This document shows positions 54,836-64,000 of a stretch of DNA of 64,000 nt, piece after piece. The notes beneath the pieces were generated by a model. The model saw only the letters and a list, made by a program, of their open reading frames with translations, did no database searches and was not told the DNA's origin. Made by a program: the position numbers and the translations under genes. Source of the DNA: Morinoia aosen (taxonomy: Eukaryota; Arthropoda; Malacostraca; Amphipoda; Talitridae); NCBI GenBank assembly GCA_030386875.1, contig CM059563.1, positions 16,138,001-16,202,000 on the forward strand, written 5' to 3'. Numbering within the stretch: position 1 is the stretch's first letter; each line of letters starts with the position of its first letter.

Positions 54836-55443
54836 AAAAAAGCGGCCGCGACACTCTGCCCAATGAAAGTTAGACTCTAGCGCCACTTGCAGGAAAACAC
54901 GACGAAGATTTGGTCCTGGCACCGGAGTTTCTGAGCAGCGAAGGAGAAGCATAGTTTGAGCAAAAGAATACCGTTATGAGAAGCAAAGCGAATAATGTCA
55001 TTAACATAATTTAATGAGAGTGACGATCAGAACTCATAATAGCAGAAACGTTTGGAATTGCTTCATGCGTGCATATGCTTTGGTGGCAGAAAAAATGCAG
55101 TTCTGTGTGCTAAATACACAAATTTCATCAGAGAGGATGAGCGGCACACAAATTCTGCATCAAATTAAACTTTAAAGACAAGCACAGAAGATGTTACATA
55201 TCTTGTTAACAAATCTGGCAAAGATAATGTAAAATTTCAAATTAAAATATCATATATAACCATTTCTTTGTGGTAACATGATACTCGCTATCATGATATC
55301 ATGTTAGCAAAAAGATGTAATAGGAAGATGTATCATGTTAACGAACCTAGCAAACCTAAAGTGCTTGTCTAATAGACCTGAGGTGCTCGGCAGTCGCTGT
55401 GAACCTCCCTCAGCCCGTGCCTTATTATCTCTACGACTTGGCT
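54836..55443. other. unannotated sequence
   Basis: No feature recognised. Confidence 0.4.
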
Positions 55444-55999
55444 GCTGCGGCGAGTAGTCGGAACAACATACACATGAAGTCTGATAAATTCTGCAAATTA
55501 GTTTGCATGCAAGTGCTTCCCAAAATGTAACATGTTACTGCTGAGGTATGCTAGGATTTAAGGTTAAGTATGCTCGATATAACCACGAGTCTCGAATTAA
55601 TTTAAATTAGTTTTTCATAAAATTTATCCCTAGAGAGAGGTATAGCACACGTCACTGCAGTGCTGCAAGAACCAAGGAAAATACTTCCGTAGTCGCGGCG
55701 TGCTTGTGTTCAGAACACGCACACGTGCAATTTACATCCAAAGCGGCAATTATAGACTACACTGTGATTGTGCTGAACGCGATATCTCCTGAGTGCCCAG
55801 TAATGGCGAGCTGTGGTGTAAGGAGAGAGGTGCGCAATGTGCTGCTCAACGTGATCGATGTGACCCGTCTTATGTTACAGTAGGACGAGTTCAAGCTCTC
55901 CTTGTAATTTGCGTTCATTTCAAGCAATTTTGGATTCGTTATGCACCGAGCAATTTCTGAGGACTCGAAATGTTTTAATCATTATAATTATCTTTGAGA
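55444..55999 (+). repeat. ~550-bp repeat, left member of an inverted pair
   Basis: Shares long blocks with the inverted copy at 58104-58648: CCAAAGCGGCAATTATAGAC, CACTGTGATTGTGCTGAACG, CGATATCTCCTGAGTGCCCA, TATGTTACAGTAGGACGAG and CAAAATGTAACATG. By eye, similarity is high throughout with small indels. No open frame, terminal repeat or recognised domain. Confidence 0.85.
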
Positions 56000-56333
56000 A
56001 TTAAATATTTTCGATCCTATTACTGTGTCCAAATTTGTTTATTAAAGTTTGATGTCTTTCCATTGGAATCCAGTCGCCAATACTGCAAACACAAAGAAAA
56101 CATGGAAAAAAAGCAGGAAAAATAAATTCTAATATTCATGCATTTTAAATTCAGTTATTTCAGTTTAACTGAGGTTAACGAATTTCCGACACTTTTAATG
56201 CAATGAAACTTTAGTGCACTTCAATAACTGTTGTGAAGTATAATTTCATGACTTCTAGTGTTTTCAAGTACTCAAACTTCAACAAACTCCTAGAACTTCA
56301 AATCGTCTTCTAGCTCAATTAATTAGCACTTCC
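56000..56333. other. unannotated sequence
   Basis: No feature recognised. Confidence 0.4.
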
Positions 56334-56632
56334 ATGGGGAAAATATGAGGTCCCGAGCTATGGTTTAGTTGGGCTTCATTTTTGTGGAAATAAAACTGTC
56401 TTGTTATGTTGAGCACCATCTTTTTTCGGTTCTCTGCTGCCCTGCGTTTCAGCACCTACTACTTTCTTCTCCAAATTTTGTCTTGTTTCATAAACTTCTT
56501 TCTCAACTTACTATTTCTATGCGCGTAGTCCATGGATTCTGCTTTTTCTTACCTCTGTATTAAATGGTGCCTTCCTTCTTCCTCTCTGTGGAACGACTGC
56601 GTTGCGGTTAGGGAGGCTTAACCTAACATCTT
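56334..56632 (+). mobile_element. SINE-like family A, only copy in opposite orientation
   Basis: Reads on the plus strand GAGGTCCCGAGCTATGG, GAAATAAAACTGTCTTGTTA, TCTTTTTTCGGTTCTCTGC, TTTCAGCACCTACTACTTTC, TTAGGGAGGCTTAACCTAAC. The 5' hairpins are missing. It ends 170 bp before another family A copy in the usual orientation. Confidence 0.87.
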
Positions 56633-56801
56633 ATTTATCTCAATTATACCTTCATATTTCTTAGCTCAAATAAGCCCCATGACTTTACACAATTGACCTA
56701 TTTAACCATTGCAGGGAGACAACGACGGCGTAGAAAACAGGTTAGAGTTAGTGACCGCTCCAGCTTGCCTCGACAGCCTTTTTTTCAGTTCAAAAAATCA
56801 A

Positions 56802-57163
56802 GATTATAGATTATAAGTTAGTTTAAGCCTCCCTAACCGCTGCAAAAATAGAGCGTATCGAAGAGAGGAAGGAGGAAGGCACCATTTAGTATGGAGATAA
56901 GAAAATGAGGAATCTATGCAGAAAGGGCATAGAAACAGTAAGATGGGAAAGAAGTTCATGAAATAAGATAAAAGTTGAAGAAGAAAGTCAGAGGTGCTGA
57001 AAAACAGGACAGTAGTGAACCGAAAAATGGAGGTCCTTAACATAACAAAAAACATTTTATTTCAACAAAAAGAAGGCCTACCTAACTCTCAGCTCGGGCC
57101 CTCACATTTTTCCCCTGGGAGCGCTAATTCCCATAGATACAATAGTTGTATCCCCCTGAGGGG
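56802..57163 (-). mobile_element. SINE-like family A, full-length with ~12-bp TSD
   Basis: Tail GATTATAGATTATAAG, head ATACAATAGTTGTATCCCCC + TGAGGGG. GTTCAAAAAATC occurs on both sides (56788-56799 and 57164-57175). One of the best-preserved copies. Confidence 0.92.
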
Positions 57164-57704
57164 GTTCAAAAAATCCAAAGGGATTTTTAAGGTATTAATA
57201 GGCCTTACTCAGAAGGACATGAAGTACTTTACTAACTTTAGGTTTACTTCATTGAAATTTTCCGTCATCCTGTAATTCAATCCTGATTCGACGACGCGAC
57301 AAGAAATTCAACGTCCGGCGACTCCATGTCCAGAAATTCAAACTTGATCTCCATAACATGTAGCACAGAACCACAACAGGGGTGATATTGCGCAGGATCT
57401 GACACAGAAGCCATTACTCGCACGGTTTCATTGCCAACCATGTTCGCACAGACACTTTCCCTTTATTCGGACCGCGTTCCATCTTCTGCCCTGACAGGCC
57501 TCCCGTCCTTCTTATAGCATGCGCTCATGACCGTCCATTCAGTCTTTATTGTTGAAGCAACGTGTCACTGCGGCTAGCTTTTTCTTATTGATTCAGGTCT
57601 AAAAAGCGAGTCAACCCTCTCGTTCTTTTCTGGTGTCTTCTCGCCCAATTTTTAAAATAATGGCTATTTATTGTACAAAATGTTTAGTTTTATGAGGGAG
57701 TATT
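57164..57704. other. unannotated sequence
   Basis: No feature recognised beyond the right target duplication. Confidence 0.4.
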
Positions 57705-57985
57705 TTTATTAATGTATTGGTTAGTTTGACTCTCTAGCCAAAACAAAGGCCATCTCATGAGAATGAAGACAATGACAAATTTATTATGGACTAAAGACAA
57801 CGGGGAATCTATGTAGTAGGTGAGTTCACACACTCGATACGCTGTGCTTGTAAACGGCAAGTTAGAAGCAAAGAGGAAAAAAATACAAAGATTGCGAAGA
57901 AGGCATGAAATCTGCAAGAAGCAAAGTGGGCACGAAAGATAGAAGTCCCGAGGCCTCTCAATAGCTGAGTTATAACTGAACAGCG
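57705..57985 (-). mobile_element. subfamily A' repeat
   Basis: TTGGTTAGTTTGACTCTCTAG and GGGGAATCTATGTAG resemble family A, but the body then follows the version at 5668-5925 (GCGAAGAAGGCATGAAATC, GAAGCAAAGTGGGCACG, GAGTTATAACTGAA). It lacks the ACAGGACAGCAGTGAACCG block. Confidence 0.6.
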
Positions 57986-58103
57986 TCTCGCTTGGCTCGA
58001 CAGTCCTCATAACACAGGATAGTCAGACTCACCTAACAACGTATCGCCTTATTACATCTCTTGAGGAATGAGAATGAACAATAGGAACGGAAATGCTTAG
58101 CTC

Positions 58104-58648
58104 ATCGAAGATAATTACAATGATTAAAACATTTCGAGTCCTTAGACATTGCTCGGTGCATAACGAATTTAAAATTGCTTGAAATGAGCGCAATTACAAG
58201 GAGAGCTTAAACTTGTCCTACTGTAACATAAGACGGGTCACATCGATCACGTTAAGCAGCACATTGCGCACCACTCTCCTTACACCACAGCTCGCCATTA
58301 CTGGGCACTCAGGAGATATCGCGTTCAGCACAATCACAGTGTAGTCTATAATTGCCGCTTTGGATGTAAATTGCACGTGTGCGTGTTCTGAACACAAGCA
58401 CGCCGCGACTACGGAAGTATTTTCTTCAGTTCATGAAGCACTGCAGTGACGAGTGCTATTAAATATCTCTATATTGATCAATTTTACAAAAAGCTAATTT
58501 AAACTAATTTGACAATCATGGTTATGTCGAACATACTTAACCTCAAATGATAGCAAACCACATGTTACATTTTGGACGGACTCGCACGCAAATTTATTTG
58601 CAGAATTCATCAAACTTCATTTGCATGTTATTCCCACTACTTGCCGTA
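58104..58648 (-). repeat. ~550-bp repeat, right member of an inverted pair
   Basis: Inverted counterpart of 55444-55999, separated from it by about 2.1 kb that includes two family A copies. Ends CCCACTACTTGCCGTAG, matching CTGCGGCGAGTAG at the other copy's start. Confidence 0.85.
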
Positions 58649-58679
58649 GTCTTTCTGGAGGTAAATTCTGTCAAAAAAA

Positions 58680-58762
58680 AAAAATGAAACTAATTTAACA
58701 CTCATGGCTATATCTAACACATTTGACGTAAAATGCTAGCGTACCTCAGCAATAACATTTCA
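58680..58762 (-). repeat. partial third copy of the 550-bp repeat
   Basis: AACTAATTTAACACTCATGG, GCTATATCTAACACATTTGAC and GTACCTCAGCAATAACAT match 55535-55605 inverted. It sits immediately beside the right member, so the segment is duplicated in tandem there. Confidence 0.65.
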
Positions 58763-59311
58763 CAGTGAAAACGCTCATTTCATCTTTATTCCCGACTGAA
58801 GTAAAGCCTGGATTGGTCAGAACATTGTCGGGGTCCGAGTCTATAATGAAGAACAGGGCACAAGCCCCTTCCATATAAATGGCGGCGCTCTCGCGCTCTG
58901 CGCTGGAATGCATCGCAATGGAAATGAATGCTGGAGTCGATCCAGCGTTAGTCGCTCCAGAATGAAGCTCTCGATTTGGTTCCCGAGCAGCGCTCGGCTC
59001 ACTCAACGGGGAGAATATACACCTCGATGGTTTCATTTGTCAAAGTAGTGAGTGAACGCGTGCACTGAGAGGGCCTGTTAAGATATCGTCAGTTCAGATT
59101 GGATTATTTGAAAAAAGTTTTAAGAAGTTAACAGAAGAACCGGAAAGCTAAAGTATTGATTGAAACCTAGCACTCTCATAAAGTATGTCCTGCACTTCCT
59201 GAGCATGATTATCTGACGTCAAAAGATTAAGGTAGAGTTTATTGGAACATTGCTCCCCATGGACTGCTCACATTTCGTGAAAACATAATAATGTGTTTCT
59301 CGATAAATTTT
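58763..59311. other. unannotated sequence
   Basis: A 96-codon minus frame (58746-59036) starts here with no recognised domain. Confidence 0.4.
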
Positions 59312-59688
59312 GATTGATTATAAGTTAGTCTTACAATCCCTTACCACAAAAAAGATGTTCAAAGAGAGGAAGGTCGAATGCATCATTTAGTATGTAATCA
59401 AGGGAACACGGAATCTATGTACAAGGTGTGTTCCTGTACAGGATCCCGTGCGCATAGAAACAAGAAATCAAAAAGGCAGGTTAGGTATCGAGATAAAAGC
59501 TCAAGATGAAAGTCAGAGGTGCTTGAAAACAGGACAGCAGTGAACCGAAAAAAGATGATCCTTAACAAAACAAAACACATTTTATTTCAACAAAAAGAGG
59601 GACTACCAAATTCTCAGCTCGAGATCTCGCATGTTCCTCTTGAGAGCGTCAATTTCCATAAATGCAATAGTTGTATCCTCCTGAGGGG
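59312..59688 (-). mobile_element. SINE-like family A, nearly full-length, diverged
   Basis: Tail GATTGATTATAAG, AACAGGACAGCAGTGAACCG, CTCAGCTCGAGATCTCGCAT, head GCAATAGTTGTATCCTCCTG + AGGGG. No convincing target duplication could be aligned. Confidence 0.85.
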
Positions 59689-60558
59689 TTCTCTAAGACA
59701 GGCGTTCGTTAGAACAGCCAAACAAAATTACCACAAGCTCAAACTCAGCTCCACGAGTTACTCACTTTATAATTTTCACACCCTAAAGCCCCTTGTAATA
59801 CATGTTATACAACATACTGTCCCATTGCTTCATGCACAAAAGATAGAACAGTTTCACGAGGTTATCATTTGACCGGAGTAAATTTATTCCGATCAAATAT
59901 TTACTTGGCAGCTTGCTACAGACTCGCGTGTTTGCCGCGCGGCCTCACAAATTTCATTAGGCCGCTGCGCCGATGCACAATTTTAAAGAGTAATTCAAGT
60001 CCGAAGAGCATTGATGCCAGCCCAAGTTCAAAACAAATGATTGATTATTATAATTTGGAGCACAAGTCTCAATACGCTCGAGTCATACGCTCAATGAGTT
60101 AGTTTTACAAGCGACTAGCGATATTTTGAGTCGCACGAGGCCATTTTTTGGCAGCTTCTGCTCGTTATTTTGCGGCTTAGTATTTACGGATAAATTTAAA
60201 TGCTAGCTTTCAGTGTCTTCCCCTTTTGGTGTAGGGAGAGCAGGGAAGCAAGGGGAAGTACGCTGAAAACTGGCATTGAAATTTTACAGTAAATACGCCT
60301 AGGCCTAAGAAAACCATTTTATTTATGCGTGGTATATACCATCGATAATACCATTACAGTTGTGAAGGTGTTCGTGAATTGACCGGTCTTTTATCGCTTC
60401 TTTTTACTTGTGGAAAAAAAAGCAAGTTCATCATCACATCATTAAATCAAACCATTTCAAAATACTTCTTTTTCTACAATCTACTGGTAATACACAGCGG
60501 AATTAACTAACTTGAACACAGAAAGACGAACAAAGCATGAACATATATGTAGGAGTGA
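59689..60558. other. unannotated sequence
   Basis: No feature recognised. Confidence 0.4.
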
Positions 60559-60765
60559 TGCAATAGCTATGAACTCAAAATCATTGACTTCGATGCAATA
60601 GCTATAGAGTCAAAATCATTGACTCCCGTGCAATAGCTATAAAGTCAAAATCATTGACTCCCATGCAATAGCTATAAAGTCAAAATCATTGACTCCCATG
60701 CAATAGCTATAAAGTCAAAATCATTGACTCCGATGCCATAGCTATAAAGTCAAAACCACTAACTC
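60559..60765. repeat. 35-bp tandem repeat, about 6 copies
   Basis: GCAATAGCTATAAAGTCAAA followed by ATCATTGACTCCCAT, a 35-bp period in the central copies. Confidence 0.95.
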
Positions 60766-61236
60766 TTAATTTCCCTCAACCCCAGGCATTTCCCTGTTCA
60801 CAACATCTCGCGTAACGCAAGGGAAATGAATGAAGCGTTACAAGACGGTGAACGTTCGGTAACATATCGATGCAGTCTCTGGAACAAAGGTCGGTCTGAG
60901 CAGAGAAGATTTCGTTTGCATCTCCCCGACAGTTAATATCTGGACGCCTTCTTTGCTCACCACTCAGGGCAGCAGCAGGAGAGCGAGGAACTGCGTCGTG
61001 AAGCACGTCGAGTGACGCTATTAAAACCTCCCGGGCAGGTATTGACAAAACCGACCCAAACGGAGAACTTCATTTTTGAGCAACGTTTGGAATCGATCAC
61101 TTACGGTATTTTAGAACACTTTGAAATAAATGTGACAAGATCGATTTTGGGAAAACATTTCATTTTTTGACTTTTCAAGTCAGGTCTCAGGAGAAAAGCT
61201 TGATGACTTTAATAATCGAGTGTCCCAAGATAACCG
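60766..61236. other. unannotated sequence
   Basis: A 90-codon minus frame (60776-61048) without a recognised motif. Confidence 0.4.
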
Positions 61237-61650
61237 ATGGGAGCACCATAATGGACGGTGAGCGCACCATAATGGACGATGAGCGCACCATAATGGACGA
61301 TGAGTGCACCATAATTGACGATGAACGCACCATAATTGACGATGAGCGCACCATAATTGACGATGAGCGCACCATAATGGACGATGAGGGCACCATAATT
61401 GACGATGAACGCACCATAATTGACGATGAGCGCACCATAATTGACGATGAGCGCACCATAATAGACGATGAGCACACCATAATGGACGATGAGCACACCA
61501 TAATGGACGATGAGCACACCATAATGGACGAAGAGTTAACCAATATGGACGAAGAGTTAACCAATATGGACGAAGAGTTAACCAATATGGACGAAGAGTT
61601 AACCAATATGGATGATGAGCGAACCATGAAAAATGATGAGCAGACCAACA
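61237..61650. repeat. 21-bp minisatellite, about 19 copies, two blocks
   Basis: Left block: GAGCGCACCATAATTGACGAT, with ATGG and ATAG variants and some AACGCACC or GAGCACACC units. Right block, four units at about 61530-61615: GAGTTAACCAATATGGACGA. Being 7 codons long, it gives a 166-codon plus frame repeating DERTIID, a 154-codon minus frame, and a third minus frame. Nothing in the short unique N-terminus suggests a gene. Confidence 0.96.
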
Positions 61651-64000
61651 CGAACGATGTCTTCTAACTGGAACAAAATTGAATAAAATATTTTGAGGCC
61701 ATCAAAGTAAAATTATCGAGTCAGCTCGCGTCGTGTCGGCCTCCACCGCCGCACTGTACACTTTCCACTGGAGCAGGTGTGCATTAGAAGGAATGGCGCT
61801 TGTAAAAGGATATTTCTGTGAGACAGAGCACAACGTAAGCAATTAAATTGAAGTACACATGATAGCCAACATTAAAGCTCACGCTTTCACCCCCTTACAC
61901 GAGAAAAAGTATTAGAATACACTCAATGATGAAGCAAATGCCAACACAGTCCTCAACCCGTAACACATTTTTCAATGGGCTTAAAAAACGCACTTTTTCA
62001 TTCCCTCACACTTTAGAACATGCAAGCTGCTTGAACTAAATGTGGGAAATTTTAACATTCAGTAAGCACAAATTTCAAGTGATCTCTCAAAATTAGCCTG
62101 TGTATGTTCGAGTGAACTCCTTAAAAATCCTCTTCGAATCGAGGCGAAGGTGTTTGAACACAAACAATTGAGACATTAGCAAGCAAATATTCTGTCTACC
62201 ACGACGTCAAAACGAGAATTATTGTACGAAATCACAAATGGTCAGGCATCTTATTCTTTGAATTAAAAAAACGTGATATTATAAAATCATCATCAGTGAA
62301 CTAAAAAACGCAAAGGCTGAAACGTTTCCCCGAAATCTTTGAAACTGTACTGGCTGGAACAAGTCACGGATTTAGGCCAATCCATCTTAGGACCCCGGCG
62401 TCATCGCGATCACACTTTCTGCAGAATTAACTCGTAGCGTAGCCGGACGGTGAGTGGGCGTGCGATCTTAATGGACGACATTGAAACGCTCTGCTCTTGA
62501 CGGTCCTGAAAGTCCTGAAGGCCTGAAGCGAGTTCCGTACATTACGAAGTCGCCAAAGGCGGCAGCAGCAACTCATCTTCTGCTCGAAAAAGAAGGAATT
62601 TAAAGTTCGAGAGCACTTTTTAAGTGACCAGGAATATCGAAGTCAAATGACATGAATGAGAGAGCGAATTTATTTATTATGGAAACGACAGCTCCGATAA
62701 CTTGCAGTGAAAACGGATCATATTATTTTGAGAGCTCGGGAAAATATTAAACGCATGGATAAAATCTGCCATTCCTCTCTCTGGGTACAAGTGGGCCACG
62801 CTTTCATAGAAGATTAATTCATACAATTTAAGACAAACCAAAAATTTCAAGCCATTGCATTCATAAGTCCTACAATACCAACGTAGTTGGCAAAAGGATT
62901 TTATAAATCACGGTAAATTCCTCAAAAGAACCCACCAACAGAGAAAGATACAAACCGAAAAAGAATCAAAAGGCTTGCTCAGGTGATCAGCTGCTATTCA
63001 TTCGGACGAGAGAGAAAAAGACAGAAAAATAATAGGTTACTTGATATAAGACGACTGGTAACACGACATGCGAAAAAGGCTCGTGACACTGCAATCGGTC
63101 GGCGAAGCTTCTTTTGATTGGTGCCAATTACTAGCGAAGTAGATATCATATACTTAGACATCACCCCCCCAGACATCCCCCACGACATCTCTAGCTACCC
63201 CTCCCCTGCTAGGATATATCCTTTGATTGTTGCAATAAGTTATATTGAAGAGAAATCATCATTTAGACTTCTTTAAAATTTACAACACCGCGGTGCATCG
63301 CTGGCAAACGTCAGATGAAATTCCGCACAAAAAACACCTTAAAATGAAAGTAAGGCTTTATTTACAGCCCGCTGAGCTTAATTTGTTCCCTGATAACAAA
63401 ATCAAGCGAGAAAGTTTTATTTCGCTGCATCTTGTACACACGCTCGCAAACTGTTTTTATTGATCAATATTGCATTTTATTCGATGGGATAATTCAACAA
63501 TCTGCATACAAAACAACAAAAAATTGAGCAAAAGAGTCATTTTGTCCGGAGAAGGCAAAGCAAATTAATTACATTGTAAAAAATGTAAATAAAAAAAAGA
63601 ATCGGAGGTCGGAATGTGAGAAGCTTTGCATTAAGAAGAAAAAAACTAAATTGGGTTTCCCCAAACTGGGCTTCGTCCTTTGAGCTTTTAAGAGTGGTTG
63701 TAATTTGGTAAAGAAGTCAAGGCAGATTATATTTCATCACCAGAATTGAAGCAATTTTGTAGTCAAGTCGTGTGGCAGGAGATCTCAGCTGGCGACCGAG
63801 AGGAGAAGGAGGGAATTTCCGAGGAACTTATGAGCAGTCTTGCTGGTGACAGAAGGGAACTCCCAACCCCCAGCTCTAACAATACATTACTCCAAGTCAT
63901 TATACTCTGGTTCTGAGATAAGGCGAAAATTTCACGCTTTTCATCAATATGTCGACTTAAAAGCAACGGGCACAACTTCTCTGCAATCTACAAGAACAGA
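61651..64000. other. 2.3 kb of unannotated sequence to the window end
   Basis: Unique, A+T-rich. Contains CATCATCAG next to a GGCTGAAACG segment at 62290-62325, which does not form a hammerhead. No gene, array or transposon end recognised. Confidence 0.4.

Noticed and set aside
37387..59580. Recurring 60-83-codon minus-strand frames with similar Phe/Leu-rich peptides (37387, 56804, 59398)
   Set aside because: All fall inside family A copies and start or stop at different points, so they reflect shared repeat DNA rather than a conserved protein.
62288..62326. Third hammerhead or Penelope end (CATCATCAG near GGCTGAAACG)
   Set aside because: The two boxes are on opposite strands and cannot form one core.

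Overview
This window looks like a gene-poor, repeat-dense stretch of an arthropod (probably insect) nuclear genome. The base composition is A+T-rich and no bacterial gene structure is present. I recognise remnants of eukaryotic transposons: PIF/Harbinger, piggyBac-like, a possible hAT, Tc1/mariner-like and Penelope-like elements. The species cannot be named from the sequence. I find no intact protein-coding gene, tRNA or rRNA. Nearly all the long open frames are translations of tandem repeats whose units happen to lack stop codons.

Two kinds of sequence dominate. The first is an unusually rich set of about two dozen unrelated minisatellite or microsatellite arrays, with units from 3 to 50 bp. 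Together they cover roughly 12 kb, close to a fifth of the window. The largest are at 871-1660 (25 bp), 1983-3074 (30 bp), 10673-12290 (G-rich, 22 then 25 bp), 16013-17330 (30 bp), 33345-34535 (19 bp), 46086-47205 (23 bp) and 50010-50760 (50 bp). The second is interspersed elements, often nested.

The most abundant interspersed element, called family A here, is a 350-360 bp SINE-like unit with 13 recognisable copies. Five copies have target-site duplications of 11-14 bp. All but one lie in the same orientation, with the (TTAGA)n-like tail on the left. Family B is a set of TTAA-bounded, piggyBac-like MITEs with ends close to TTAACRCGTTGACTRCG. Family C is an unclassified repeat present three times (21360-21600, 31765-32200, 54610-54835).

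Layout: 1-5 kb holds three tandem arrays. 5-10 kb holds family A copies and a 780-bp foldback made from the 3' end of a Penelope-like element, with a hammerhead-like motif in each arm. 10-18 kb holds the G-rich array and the 44-copy 30-bp array. 20-30 kb holds TTAA MITEs, one carrying a nested Harbinger derivative. 29.6-32.2 kb is a transposon cluster: a Harbinger derivative split by a family A copy, an 8-bp-TSD MITE, a TA-flanked MITE, and a piggyBac MITE inside family C. 33-36 kb holds the 19-bp and 31-bp arrays. 37-50 kb holds family A and B copies and more arrays. 54-59 kb holds family C, family A and a 550-bp repeat in inverted orientation. 60-62 kb holds two final arrays. Nothing recognisable lies from about 61.7 kb to the end.

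I see no set of genes that could act together as a system. The observations most worth following up are family A (possibly an undescribed SINE with palindromic 5' hairpins), the Penelope foldback, the long G-quadruplex-capable array and the datable nested insertions.
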